Assembly (NCBI GenBank): GCA_900548815.1
Contig: URLR01000002.1
Coordinates: 1-64,000, forward strand
DNA from: an uncultured Collinsella sp.
GTDB taxonomy: Bacteria; Actinomycetota; Coriobacteriia; Coriobacteriales; Coriobacteriaceae
DNA length: 64,000 nt
Reading direction: 5' to 3'
Within the stretch, counting starts at the first letter, position 1, and each line of letters opens with the position of its first letter. Shown piece after piece: positions 26,647 through 35,887 of the stretch. The position numbers and the translations under genes were made by a program. Below the pieces are notes generated by a model. That model searched no databases. It had not been told where the DNA came from and saw only the letters and a program-made list of their open reading frames with translations.

Positions 26647-26697
26647 TACCTCACCAGATTCTCTCTCGAAAAATGCGACCACTCGTGATGCGTCGCG

Positions 26698-27609
26698 CTA
26701 CGAACGGGCTGCGACCAGCAGCTCGGCCGTTGCCACCCAACCGTCGACAATCTTGCCGCGCGTAATATAGGCATTGTCGCAGGCGTCCAAGAACTCCGGG
26801 GCACCGGCGCTCGTCAGACCGTTCTCGACCAGGCAGAACATGCCAACATGGTCGGCCATGTAGAAGTCGGACTCGGAGTCGCCGAGCGCAAGCGTCTCCT
26901 CGCGCTCGATCCCCAGGTGCTCGCAGAAGCGCGCAATGGCAACGCCTTTGTTGAGACCCGCCGGATTGATGTTGAAGGCGCGGCCGTCCTCGACGCGATT
27001 AAGCTCGAGCGTCGTCGGCTTGGACAGGTGAGTCAGATGGCCGTTGCAAGCCCAGACCAGACCGCAGCCGGCCTCGTCCAGGATGGCCTGGACCTCATCG
27101 TCGGGCACATCGCCGCGCATGCCGACGGTGACCTCACGGTACTTGTAGCCGGTCGACATGTCGTTGTGGTATTCGATCTTGTGCGGCCAGCGGGCAAGGA
27201 TCTTCTCGCACACACCGGTCTGCTCGATCACCTGGTGCGGCGTGAGACCGCAGGCGGGGTCGTAGGGCATGTCGCCCGTCAGGTACTCCCAGTCGTTGGC
27301 CTTGAGGTCGTACATGACCAGACCGCCCATCTCGCCGATGTAGGAGTTGAGACCGAGCACGCGGGCGTCTTCGTGGATCATGGTGCGATTGCGACCCGAG
27401 GTGGGGACCACCTGGATGCCGGCACGGGCGAGCGCGACAACCGCCTCGACGAGCTTGGTCGAGGGATTGCCGTCGTTATCGCGCAGCACGCACGAGCCGG
27501 GGGCGAGCATTGTGGCGTCCAGATCGGTAAAGACATACTTGACCTTGGCAAGACGCTCGCGCACCTCGCCCGAAAGCTCGGCAACGGTCGGCAGGATGTT
27601 GTGGGACAT
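26698..27609 (-). CDS. HAD-superfamily hydrolase (type IIB, Cof-like)
   Basis: 303 residues. HAD motif I is DLDATML, motif II lies in VVPTSGRNRT, the conserved Lys in NPAGLNKGVAIARF, and motif IV is LALGDSESDFYMADHVG. A cap domain lies in the middle. It probably removes phosphate from a sugar phosphate or cofactor; the substrate cannot be told. Start at 27609 (GGAG 7 nt upstream) rather than the GTG at 27615. It lies 30 bp from the murE-type gene. Confidence 0.85.
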   Translation of the reverse strand: MSHNILPTVAELSGEVRERLAKVKYVFTDLDATMLAPGSCVLRDNDGNPSTKLVEAVVALARAGIQVVPTSGRNRTMIHEDARVLGLNSYIGEMGGLVMYDLKANDWEYLTGDMPYDPACGLTPHQVIEQTGVCEKILARWPHKIEYHNDMSTGYKYREVTVGMRGDVPDDEVQAILDEAGCGLVWACNGHLTHLSKPTTLELNRVEDGRAFNINPAGLNKGVAIARFCEHLGIEREETLALGDSESDFYMADHVGMFCLVENGLTSAGAPEFLDACDNAYITRGKIVDGWVATAELLVAARS

Positions 27610-27639
27610 GGTCACTCCGTTTACATAGAAGGGGCTGGT

Positions 27640-29157
27640 CTAGGCGTCGTACGCCGCAAGGGTGCGCTTGAGAATCGAACCGTCGCGCTCACAAGGCTCG
27701 GGTCCGTTCTTGCGCAGCATACACTCTTCCTCGCCCTTACCGGTCACGATGACCACGGCAGGACGGACGGTTTCGCGCACGGCAGTCTCGATAGCGGCAA
27801 CGCGATCAGTCACGATTTGCCAGTTATCATTTCCCTGCGCTTGAACGTTGCGCGCGATCTCGGCGCAGATATCCTCGACATCCTCGGGGCCGGGGTCATC
27901 CTCGGTAATCACGATTCGGTCGGCATACTTGCCAGCGGCGATGCCCATCGTGGTGCGTCGATCGACACCCTTACCGCCCGTAGCGCCAAATACAACCGCT
28001 AGCTCGCGCTCGGGATAGTTCTCGCGCAAGTCACGCAGGAGCGTCTCGAGGCTCATGCCGTTATGTGCAAAATCGACGATTCCCAGGATTTTGCCCGATA
28101 CGGACGGATAGAGTTCCATGCGGCCAGGAACGAAGACGCCCTCAAAGCCATGGACGATACCCTCTTCGGAAATGCCCAGGGCCTCGGCGCAGGCAATAGC
28201 GGCAAGCGCATTGGAGACATTGAACTTAACCGGCGTGGGAATCACAATGTCACGCGTAAAACGGGGCGTGCGCACCGTTGCCACCACGCCGCAGTCGCCA
28301 TTGCGAATCGCCAGCGCAAGCACGTCGGCACGCTCGTCGGTCAGGGAGAACGTCACCGTACGTTCGCAACGAGATGCCGCCTCGAGCACGCGATCGACCT
28401 TATCCATATCGAGATTGACCACGGCAAAACGGCTCTGCAAGAAGATTTTGAGCTTGCTGGCAAAGTAATCCTCGAGCGTCGGATGCTCAATCGGCGAAAT
28501 GTGATCCTCGCCGATATTGGTAAAGGCGCCGACTTCAAAGGCGACCTTGCCCGTGCGCTCGTATTTGAGGCCCTGGCTCGATGCCTCCATAACCAGCCAC
28601 GGGGCACCCGCCTCCACAGCATGTGCGATGCGAGACTGCAGCAGGAAGGATTCGGGGGTCGTCAGCTTGGAAGGGCCCGTCTCGATGCCGTCGTCGAACT
28701 CAATGCCCGTATTAAGAGCGGGTCGATGACAGCCCGTAAGCTTGGCCTCGTTGGCGAGGATGCCGCGCAGATAAAAGCTGCAGGTCGACTTGCCCTTGGT
28801 GCCTGTAAAGGCGCAGACCTTCACCTTACCCGACGGGTGCCCATAAAAGGCATCTGCCACCACGGCGAGCGTGCGACGAATATCGCTCACAATCACCGCG
28901 GGAAGATCAACATCGTAATCGACCTCGGAAACGTAGGCCACGGCGCCATCGGCGATTGCCGAAAGCAGGTACTCGCGCTTAAACGCACGGCCTTTGCAGA
29001 CAAACAACGTGCCCGGACGCACCTGGCGCGAGTCATCAGTCGCAAACTCAATGCGCTGGTCGCACGAAGCGCTCGGTCTGGAAACAACAAGGTCATCTTC
29101 CTCGAGCAACTCTATATAGCGCATCAGAGTTAGCTTCTCTTGTGTCGGACTCGACAT
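27640..29157 (-). CDS. murE: Mur ligase, UDP-MurNAc-tripeptide synthetase (MurE type)
   Basis: 505 residues from the ATG at 29157 (AGAGAGG upstream); the longer frame to 29325 has no support. ATP loop FTGTKGKST, an N-terminal UMP-binding domain with TDDSRQVRPGTLFVCKGRAF, and a C-terminal domain with VDFAHNGMSLETLL. DAP-adding enzymes usually have DNPR in the C-terminal domain; here the aligned segment is EDDPGPED, which suggests lysine or ornithine addition rather than meso-DAP. That is inference. It heads the run murE-HAD-murI-rph-rdgB-dtd. Confidence 0.87.
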   Translation of the reverse strand: MSSPTQEKLTLMRYIELLEEDDLVVSRPSASCDQRIEFATDDSRQVRPGTLFVCKGRAFKREYLLSAIADGAVAYVSEVDYDVDLPAVIVSDIRRTLAVVADAFYGHPSGKVKVCAFTGTKGKSTCSFYLRGILANEAKLTGCHRPALNTGIEFDDGIETGPSKLTTPESFLLQSRIAHAVEAGAPWLVMEASSQGLKYERTGKVAFEVGAFTNIGEDHISPIEHPTLEDYFASKLKIFLQSRFAVVNLDMDKVDRVLEAASRCERTVTFSLTDERADVLALAIRNGDCGVVATVRTPRFTRDIVIPTPVKFNVSNALAAIACAEALGISEEGIVHGFEGVFVPGRMELYPSVSGKILGIVDFAHNGMSLETLLRDLRENYPERELAVVFGATGGKGVDRRTTMGIAAGKYADRIVITEDDPGPEDVEDICAEIARNVQAQGNDNWQIVTDRVAAIETAVRETVRPAVVIVTGKGEEECMLRKNGPEPCERDGSILKRTLAAYDA

Positions 29158-29324
29158 ACAAAGACCTCTCTCGCTAAATTCAACCTTAAAGGGCAGAAGG
29201 CGTCCCGCGGCAGAAACGATGAAACATTCTGTATTATCAACCATCCTAATATGCCACCTGACCTTGCGCGCATCACAGCCTTCTAAAAAATTGCATGGAC
29301 TGTGCCGTGGTCTAATAAATGGCA

Positions 29325-29431
29325 ACAGTGTTCACCCCGTGTAAAACCAAGGAAATCTGGGTGCTGTTCTTTAACATAGCGTTCGCAACCACGTCCCGCC
29401 GCTTCGCCTGAAGATCGGGACGTGGTTTTTT
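29325..29431 (+). ncRNA. Candidate small RNA upstream of asnB
   Basis: In the 399-bp gap between murE and asnB, a TTGCAT box (29291-29296), a 16-nt spacer and TAATAA (29313-29318) form a promoter-like pair. About 107 nt later comes a strong terminator: CCACGTCCCG arm at 29388, loop, CGGGACGTGG, then TTTTTT (to 29431). No ORF of note fits between them. I do not recognise 6S, SRP, tmRNA or a T-box. The remainder of the gap holds the murE and asnB promoters and a hairpin at 29504-29524 just before the asnB ribosome-binding site. Confidence 0.5.
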
Positions 29432-29556
29432 CGGTTCGCTCGGCGCTTATGCCCTAACACGAAACAAAAGATTGGCATGATAGTAAAGATTATTTGACAT
29501 CAGCTGCCGCAATCCTTGCGGCAGTACACCTGAGCCGTCAGCAGAAAGGATCTTGC

Positions 29557-31425
29557 ATGTGCGGTTTTGTCGGTTTTACCGGTACAGATGAACAGAGTGA
29601 GCTGGTTCTCACGGCCATGATGAATCGCATCATCCACCGTGGTCCCGATATGGGCGGCCAGCATATCGTCGACAACGTTGCCCTTGGTTTTCGTCGTCTT
29701 TCGATTCTCGATCTCTCCGAAGCTGGAGCCCAGCCCATGTCGAGCGACGACGGCAAGGTCACGATTGTCTTCAACGGAGAGATCTACAACTTCCAGGAGC
29801 TTCGTGCCGAGCTGGAGGCGGCCGGCTACGCCTTCCACTGCAACGCTGATACCGAAGTCCTGGTACACGGTTACGAGGAGTGGGGCGAGGACCTGGTCAA
29901 CCGTCTGCGCGGCATGTACGCGTTCGTGATTCACGACCAGAACAAGAACAAACTCTTTGGTGCTCGTGACATCTTTGGTATCAAGCCGTTCTATTACTAC
30001 CAGGCATCCGATGGCTCGCTGCTGTTTGGCTCCGAGATCAAGAGCTTCCTGGACCATCCCAAGTTTGAGAAGGCTGTCAACCACGACGCGCTGCGCCCCT
30101 ACCTGACGCTGCAGTTCCCCGCCACGGAGGAGACCTTCTTTAAGGGCGTGTTCAAGCTTGCCCCGGCGCATTGCTTTACGTATGACCTGACGACCAACAC
30201 CATGGACATCAAGCGTTACTGGAGCTGTGACTTCACCGACGACAACTCCAAGACCTTCGAGGAGTACGTGGACGAGTGCGACAAGGTCGTGCACGAAAGC
30301 GTCGCTGCGCACCGAATCGCCGATGTTAAGGTGGGCTCGTTCCTTTCTGGCGGTGTCGATTCCAGCTACATTGCCGCCTGTCTCATGCCCGACACCACGT
30401 ATTCTGTCGGCTTTGATTACAAGAACTTCAACGAGACCAACTACGCTGCCGAGCTTTCCGACAAGCTGGGCATCAAGAACGTGCGCAAGATGATTACCGC
30501 CGACGAGTTCTTCGATGCATTGCCCGATATCCAGTATCACATGGACGAGCCGCAATCAAACCTGTCCAGCGTGCCTCTGTACTATCTGGCGCAGATGGCT
30601 TCCGAGGAGGTCACCGTCGTCCTTTCGGGCGAGGGTGCCGACGAGCTGTTTGCCGGCTACGAGTGGTACGAGGACACCCCCGAGATGCGCTCCTTTAAGA
30701 AGCGCGTGCCGCTCGGCGTACGTCGCGCCCTGGGCTCGCTCGTTCAGCATCTCCCCTACTTTAAGGGCCACAACTTCCTGACGAAATGCGCCGAGGTTCC
30801 CGAGCGCTGGTATGTGGGTCAGGCAAAGGTGTTCAATCCCTCCGAGGTCGACGAGGTGCTCAAGCCCGCTTATGACACCGGCAAGAACGCCGCCGAAATG
30901 TGCGCCGAGTACTACAAGCAGGTTCCCGATTGCTGCGAGCTTTCTAAGAAGCAATACCTGGATATGAACATGTGGCTGCCGGGCGACATCTTGCTCAAGG
31001 CAGACAAGATGTGCATGGCGCATTCTCTGGAGCTTCGCGTCCCGTTCCTGGACAAGAAGGTCATGGAGTTTGCCGAGCACATTCCCGCCAACTACCGTGT
31101 TAACGAAGAAGGCTGCAAGCTCGTTCTGCGTCACGCTGCCAACCGCACACTGCCCGACGAGTGGGCAACGCGCAAGAAGGTGGGCTTCCCCGTACCGGTC
31201 AAGTTCTGGCTGCGCGAGCAAAAGTACTACGACTACGTAAAGGAATACTTCACCGCACCATGGGCTGCCGATTTCTTTGACACCGATGCGCTCATGAAAC
31301 TGCTTGACGATCACTTTGAGGGTCGCGCGCTCAACCAGCGCAAGATCTATACCACGCTGACGTTCCTCATCTGGTACAAGCGCTTCTTTATCGACGAGGA
31401 CAAGGGCGCCGAAGTCGCCGCGTAA
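29557..31425 (+). CDS. asnB: Asparagine synthase (glutamine-hydrolysing)
   Basis: 622 residues. The mature N-terminus MCGFVGF puts the nucleophile cysteine at position 2, which fixes the start at 29557 (AGAAAGGA upstream). The glutaminase domain covers about 1-200, then the synthetase domain with PP-loop SFLSGGVDSSYIAA near 265 and LSGEGADELFAGY near 375. It converts aspartate, glutamine and ATP to asparagine. It is one of few plus-strand genes here and is monocistronic. Confidence 0.96.
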   Translation: MCGFVGFTGTDEQSELVLTAMMNRIIHRGPDMGGQHIVDNVALGFRRLSILDLSEAGAQPMSSDDGKVTIVFNGEIYNFQELRAELEAAGYAFHCNADTEVLVHGYEEWGEDLVNRLRGMYAFVIHDQNKNKLFGARDIFGIKPFYYYQASDGSLLFGSEIKSFLDHPKFEKAVNHDALRPYLTLQFPATEETFFKGVFKLAPAHCFTYDLTTNTMDIKRYWSCDFTDDNSKTFEEYVDECDKVVHESVAAHRIADVKVGSFLSGGVDSSYIAACLMPDTTYSVGFDYKNFNETNYAAELSDKLGIKNVRKMITADEFFDALPDIQYHMDEPQSNLSSVPLYYLAQMASEEVTVVLSGEGADELFAGYEWYEDTPEMRSFKKRVPLGVRRALGSLVQHLPYFKGHNFLTKCAEVPERWYVGQAKVFNPSEVDEVLKPAYDTGKNAAEMCAEYYKQVPDCCELSKKQYLDMNMWLPGDILLKADKMCMAHSLELRVPFLDKKVMEFAEHIPANYRVNEEGCKLVLRHAANRTLPDEWATRKKVGFPVPVKFWLREQKYYDYVKEYFTAPWAADFFDTDALMKLLDDHFEGRALNQRKIYTTLTFLIWYKRFFIDEDKGAEVAA

Positions 31426-31482
31426 GTTTCGTTATGAATTAGCGATGAACAGCACGGGGTTTCCGCTATACTCAATCCCTGC

Positions 31483-31558
31483 GGGCGATTGGCGCAACGG
31501 TTAGCGCAGGTGCTTTACACGCACAAGGCTGGGGGTTCGAATCCCTCATCGCCCACCA
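31483..31558 (+). tRNA. tRNA-Val (anticodon TAC)
   Basis: Acceptor GGGCGAT/ATCGCCC, loop TTTACAC, T-loop TTCGAAT, encoded CCA at 31556-31558. Confidence 0.95.
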
Positions 31559-31566
31559 CTTGATTG

Positions 31567-31600
31567 AAAAGGCTCCCAGCGATGGGGGCCTTTCCTTTTT
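31567..31600 (+). terminator. tRNA-Val terminator
   Basis: AAAGGCTCCC pairs with GGGGGCCTTT over a short loop, followed by CCTTTTT. Confidence 0.8.
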
Positions 31601-31732
31601 GGGCCCATCGCAGAGGGATTCGAACCCGCCAGGGTGCGGAGCCGAGGAGACGCGCAAGCGTTTTCCAGCGCAGCACGCGAGGGCCGCAGGCCCGAAGCGA
31701 AAGCGGGCGGCGAAATGGACCCTTGGCGAATA
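31601..31732. other. Non-coding stretch with inverted copy of a tRNA T-arm
   Basis: On the minus strand the segment at about 31613-31635 reads GGGTTCGAATCCCTC, identical to the T-arm of the nearby tRNA-Val but in opposite orientation. GC-rich small palindromes (GAGGGCCGCAGGCCC) follow. An open frame on the minus strand here is an antisense-of-tRNA artefact. No function can be assigned. Confidence 0.5.
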
Positions 31733-31733
31733 C

Positions 31734-31957
31734 CCGTGTGCAAAAAATGCCAAATATGAGTACTGCTACCTTTTTGGTAGCAGCGTTTTCGAAGTCATAA
31801 AAGGCAAATCCGACATTAGAACGACGACTGATAGTCCAGTTAAGCCAATTTAGTTACTGCAAAACTGGACATATGTGGCCCAACTCATCTAAAAACGCCC
31901 AATTTATATGTTACGAAGTTAGTGCCCATACTCATATTTGCCACTTTTTGCACACGG
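31734..31957. mobile_element. MITE-like element with 30-bp terminal inverted repeats
   Basis: Terminal repeats at 31734-31763 and 31928-31957 match 27 of 30 (CCGTGTGCAAAAAATGCCAA outermost). The 224-bp element is AT-rich against its surroundings and has no ORF. Inside lies a GCTACC/GGTAGC hairpin near 31774. It resembles a non-autonomous miniature transposon; no transposase lies in the window. Confidence 0.6.
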
Positions 31958-32001
31958 CCTATCCCAGCCATGGTAAATCGACAACAAAACGGGCTCCAGA
32001 C

Positions 32002-32047
32002 CGCTGAATCGTGCCGCATATGGCACGTCCGCAGTCCGGAACCCGGT
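32002..32047 (-). terminator. argCJBD operon terminator
   Basis: A long imperfect stem (CGGGTTCCGGACTGCGGACG side) topped by a perfect GTGCC..GGCAC hairpin, followed by TTTTGTTG on the minus strand, 24 nt past the argD stop. Confidence 0.75.
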
Positions 32048-32070
32048 CCAAATTGAGTTATTGCGTTGTG

Positions 32071-33354
32071 TTAGGCCAAAACGTCCGACAAAATCTCGAT
32101 CAGGCTGTCCACGTCGGCTTCCTCGCAGACAAGCGGCGGCAGGAAACGCAGCGTGTGGGCACCAGTAGCGTTAATCACGGCGCCGGCGGCCAGCGCGCGG
32201 GCAACAATATCATGCGCATCGCCCGCAGCGTCATCCAGGTCGCAGCCGAGCATCAGGCCGCGTCCACGAACCTCAACCACGTGCGGAAGCTTGGCGAGCT
32301 TTGCCTCCATATAAGCACCCACCTTGGCAGCATGCTCGCCATAATCGCCGCGCACGAGCGCGGAGAGCGTCGCGGCGCACGCCGCGACAGCCAAGCAGCT
32401 ACCGCCAAAGGTCGAACCGTGATCACCGGGCTTAAACACGTCGGCGATCTCCTTCTTTGCCACCACGGCACCCATGGGCACGCCATCGGCAATGCCCTTG
32501 GCAAGGCTCATAATGTCGGGCTCCACGCCATAGATCTGGAATGCAAACGGCTTGCCGGAGCGGAAGATGCCACACTGGACCTCGTCGGCGATAAACACGG
32601 CGCCCACCTCGTGTGCCAGGTCGCGCGCTGCCGCCATAAACTCCTCGGTCATGGGGTGCACACCGCTCTCGCCCTGGATCGGCTCGAGCATCACGGCACA
32701 AATTTCGCTCCCCAGCTGCTTAAAGATCGAACGCAGTTCGTCGACATCGTTGGGCCTGCAGGCCACAAAACCGCCCGGCAGCGGACGGAAGCTATTCTGC
32801 AGCCAATCCTGCATGGTGGCGGCAATGGTCTCGAGTGTACGGCCGTGGAAGCCGCCGCGCATGCATACGATGGTGTTGCCGCCGTTGCCGGCACGCTTGG
32901 CGTACAAACGTGCAAGCTTCATCGAGCCCTCGTTGGCTTCGGCACCGGAATTGGCAAAGAACGTCTCCCACACCTGCTCGCCCGCCGTCGGAGCGCCGAG
33001 CGCAGCTGCCGTGGTCTCGTCGCCGGCAGCAATGGCATCGGCAATCACGCGTGCACTGTCCACGTCGTCGTTAGCGAGCTTGGACAGCAGCGCCGCGACC
33101 TGGCCACGCTGCTCGATGTAGAAGTAGTTAGACACATGCAGAAGCTTTTTGGTCTGAGCCTCGAGCGCCGAGAGCACTGCAGGGTTGCCGTGGCCAAGGC
33201 TGCACACACCGATACCAGCGAGAAAGTCGAGATACTCACGACCATCGTCACCGATGAGCTTCATACCGTGACCTTCGACAAACTCTACCGGCGAGCGACC
33301 AAAGGTATGCATAACGTAATGGGATTCGAGCGATTGCTGAGTTGCAAGTGACAT
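32071..33354 (-). CDS. argD: Acetylornithine aminotransferase
   Basis: 427 residues of the class III PLP aminotransferases. The cofactor lysine lies in PDIMSLAKGIADGVPMGA, preceded by FIADEVQCGIFRSGK, and the phosphate-binding motif is FFANSGAEANEGSMK. It transaminates N-acetylglutamate semialdehyde to N-acetylornithine. It is the last gene of argC-argJ-argB-argD. Confidence 0.95.
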   Translation of the reverse strand: MSLATQQSLESHYVMHTFGRSPVEFVEGHGMKLIGDDGREYLDFLAGIGVCSLGHGNPAVLSALEAQTKKLLHVSNYFYIEQRGQVAALLSKLANDDVDSARVIADAIAAGDETTAAALGAPTAGEQVWETFFANSGAEANEGSMKLARLYAKRAGNGGNTIVCMRGGFHGRTLETIAATMQDWLQNSFRPLPGGFVACRPNDVDELRSIFKQLGSEICAVMLEPIQGESGVHPMTEEFMAAARDLAHEVGAVFIADEVQCGIFRSGKPFAFQIYGVEPDIMSLAKGIADGVPMGAVVAKKEIADVFKPGDHGSTFGGSCLAVAACAATLSALVRGDYGEHAAKVGAYMEAKLAKLPHVVEVRGRGLMLGCDLDDAAGDAHDIVARALAAGAVINATGAHTLRFLPPLVCEEADVDSLIEILSDVLA

Positions 33355-33423
33355 GAGATGCCTTTCGTTGGGCGCCGTACGGCGCAGGGCTATGGGTGCA
33401 GGGACGCGACGACCACGGGTCGG

Positions 33424-34404
33424 CTAGACCGTCTGGAGCTTCTCGACCTCGTCGAGGTTCTCGGTCAGACGCGCCGCAAACGTCGAAAGCGGATGCGGAT
33501 GCGTATCGAACTCGTAGGCCGTCTCGGTGGAGTGGATCACGGTACCGACGCCAGCATCGGTCAGCAGCTCCAGCAGCAGCGAGTGCGGCGTCGTGCCGTT
33601 GATGATGTGGGCTCGGAACACGCCAGCAGCAAGCGCATCGACGGCGGCGCGCAGCTTGGGAATCATGCCCTTGTCGACTTCTCCGCCGTAGAGCATCTCG
33701 TTGACCTCGTCGAGCGTCAGGTTGGAGATGAGCGAGTCCTTATCACTAAAGTCCTTGTACAGACCGTCGACGTCGGTCAAAAAAATCGCCTTGTGCGCAT
33801 GAAGCGCCGCCGCAACGGCGCCGGCGGCGGTATCGGCATTGATGTTGAAGAAGCCGCCGTCCTCCCCCGCCGCGACGGTAGCGATGACGGGAATGTACTC
33901 GCTATCGAGCAAGCGCTCGATATAGTCGGTGTTGACGCGCGTCACTTTGCCCACGCGACCGAGTTCGGGGTCGAGCGGCTCGGCGATGAGCGTGCCGGCA
34001 TCGCTGCCCGACACGCCTACGGCCAAATTACCGTGGTGGTTGATGGCAGCGACCAGCTCCTGGTTAACCTTGCCGCCCAGCACCTCGCGCACGATATCCA
34101 TGGTCGCCGGCGTAGTCACGCGCTGCCCGTTCTTAAATTCGACAGGGATGTCATAGTGGCTCAGCGCCTCGTTAATAGCCTTGCCGCCGCCATGCACGAT
34201 GACGGGGCGCATGCCGATGATCTTGAGCAAAACGATGTCGCTCATCACGTCGCAGCGCAGTTGCTCATCGACCATGGCGGCTCCGCCATACTTGATAACG
34301 ACCGTCTTGCCGGTCAGGTTTTTAATCCACGGCAGCGCTTCGAACAGCAGCTGCGCGGTTGCTTCGTTGGATTCGCTCGAACGACAGTCGCGTGCGAATT
34401 TCAT
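33424..34404 (-). CDS. argB: Acetylglutamate kinase
   Basis: 326 residues from the ATG at 34404 (GAGGCAG upstream); the frame to 34542 is not needed. Conserved VIKYGGAAM, VIVHGGGKAIN and NINADTAAGAVA. It phosphorylates N-acetylglutamate and is often feedback-inhibited by arginine. An 80-bp gap to argJ shows nothing of note. Confidence 0.95.
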   Translation of the reverse strand: MKFARDCRSSESNEATAQLLFEALPWIKNLTGKTVVIKYGGAAMVDEQLRCDVMSDIVLLKIIGMRPVIVHGGGKAINEALSHYDIPVEFKNGQRVTTPATMDIVREVLGGKVNQELVAAINHHGNLAVGVSGSDAGTLIAEPLDPELGRVGKVTRVNTDYIERLLDSEYIPVIATVAAGEDGGFFNINADTAAGAVAAALHAHKAIFLTDVDGLYKDFSDKDSLISNLTLDEVNEMLYGGEVDKGMIPKLRAAVDALAAGVFRAHIINGTTPHSLLLELLTDAGVGTVIHSTETAYEFDTHPHPLSTFAARLTENLDEVEKLQTV

Positions 34405-34484
34405 AATCTGCCTCGTCTTTCGTATCGTTATCACGCCGTGCTTCGCTGTCCGCAATGCGGCAAGATGCGCAGCGTGTCGGGAAT

Positions 34485-35753
34485 CTAGGAACGGTAGTCG
34501 CCGTTGATGGAGATGTACTCGTGCGTGAGGTCGCAGGTCCACACGGTCGTTGCCGCGTCGCCTGCACCCAGGTCGGCCGAGATCACGATCTCGGGCGCCT
34601 CAAAACGTCGCAGAGCCTCGTCCTCGTCAAAGGGAACAGTCAGACCGTCGCGGCAGACAGGCATGTCCATCATGTCGATGGAAACGTCTTCCTGATTAAA
34701 CTTCACGCCGCACTTGCCGAGCGCCATGGCAACGCGGCCCCAGTTGCAATCGTGGCCGGCGATGCAGGTCTTGACGAGCGGCGAGTTGGCGACGGCACGG
34801 GCGGCGATATCGGCTTCCTCGTCGTTGGCGGCGCCGGTGACGTTAACCGTCACGAGCTTTGACGCACCCTCGCCATCGGCCGCGATGTTGCGCGCCAGGC
34901 TCTCGCACACCTCGTGCACGGCAAAGGACAGTTCGTCAAAGGCATCAGTGCCCTCGACGATAGCCTCGGTATCAGCGGCAGCAGCGCCAGAAGCAAGCAT
35001 GATGCAGGTGTCGTTGGTCGAGGTATCGGAATCGACCGTCACCTTATTGAAGGTCTGCTTAACGGTCGAGAGCAACAGGGCGTGGAGCGCCGCCGGCTCG
35101 ACGGGGGCATCGGTAGTAATGACCGCGATCATGGTGGCCATATTGGGCATGATCATGCCCGAGCCCTTGCACATGCCGCCCACCGTATAGACATTGCCCG
35201 CATGACCCGCAGCCTCGCTGACATAGGACACGGCGTACTCCTTGGAGTGCGTGTCAGTCGTCATGATGGCGCGAGCGGCATCGGCGCCACCGTGGGCGGA
35301 GAGCGCCTCGTAGGCAGCAGGAATGGCGGTCTCAAACGTGTCGATCGGCAGAATCTGGCCAATCACGCCCGTGGAGGCAACCAGAATCTGCCGGGGCTCG
35401 CAGCCGATGACCTGCGATGCGATGCTGCACGTCTCGCGCGCGCATGCAAGGCCGGTCTCACCCGTGGCGGCGTTGGCATTGCCAGAGTTGACCGAAACGC
35501 CGGCGATGATACCGTAACCCTTGTCGGCACCGCCCAGGTTGGCACGGCTCACTTGCACGGGCGCCGCGCAAAAGCGATTGGTAGTAAACACGCCGGCACC
35601 GGGACAGGGTTTATCGGGCACGACGAGCGCGTAATCCAGACGCTCGGGGTTCTTGCGGAACCCAGCGTGGATGCCCGCAGCTTTAAAACCAGCCGCAGCC
35701 GTAACGCCACCCTCGACGGCGCGAATCTTGATATCAAACAGCTCGGTATTCAT
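34485..35753 (-). CDS. argJ: Bifunctional ornithine acetyltransferase / N-acetylglutamate synthase
   Basis: 422 residues. The self-cleavage site is in KGSGMIMPNMATMIAV (between Ala and Thr), with the Thr as the new N-terminal nucleophile. ArgJ recycles the acetyl group from acetylornithine to glutamate, so no separate argE is needed. The 134-bp gap to argC shows no gene. Confidence 0.95.
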   Translation of the reverse strand: MNTELFDIKIRAVEGGVTAAAGFKAAGIHAGFRKNPERLDYALVVPDKPCPGAGVFTTNRFCAAPVQVSRANLGGADKGYGIIAGVSVNSGNANAATGETGLACARETCSIASQVIGCEPRQILVASTGVIGQILPIDTFETAIPAAYEALSAHGGADAARAIMTTDTHSKEYAVSYVSEAAGHAGNVYTVGGMCKGSGMIMPNMATMIAVITTDAPVEPAALHALLLSTVKQTFNKVTVDSDTSTNDTCIMLASGAAAADTEAIVEGTDAFDELSFAVHEVCESLARNIAADGEGASKLVTVNVTGAANDEEADIAARAVANSPLVKTCIAGHDCNWGRVAMALGKCGVKFNQEDVSIDMMDMPVCRDGLTVPFDEDEALRRFEAPEIVISADLGAGDAATTVWTCDLTHEYISINGDYRS

Positions 35754-35887
35754 CGTCTTTATGACTCCTTATGTCAAACAAAAAACGGACATCGGTTGGT
35801 GCGCCATGCCAGTCGTGATCATGAGACCAGCTTAAGAGTGGCGCCCCACTCGATGCCCGACTACCAAATCGTTAACAATCGAATGTG

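Noticed and set aside
29432..29556. T-box leader for asnB
   Set aside because: The T-box sequence (AGGGTGGNACCGCG type) and specifier-loop layout are missing.
31472..31753. Minus-strand small ORF containing RDSNPQP
   Set aside because: This string is the common false translation of the antisense of a tRNA; it overlaps tRNA-Val.
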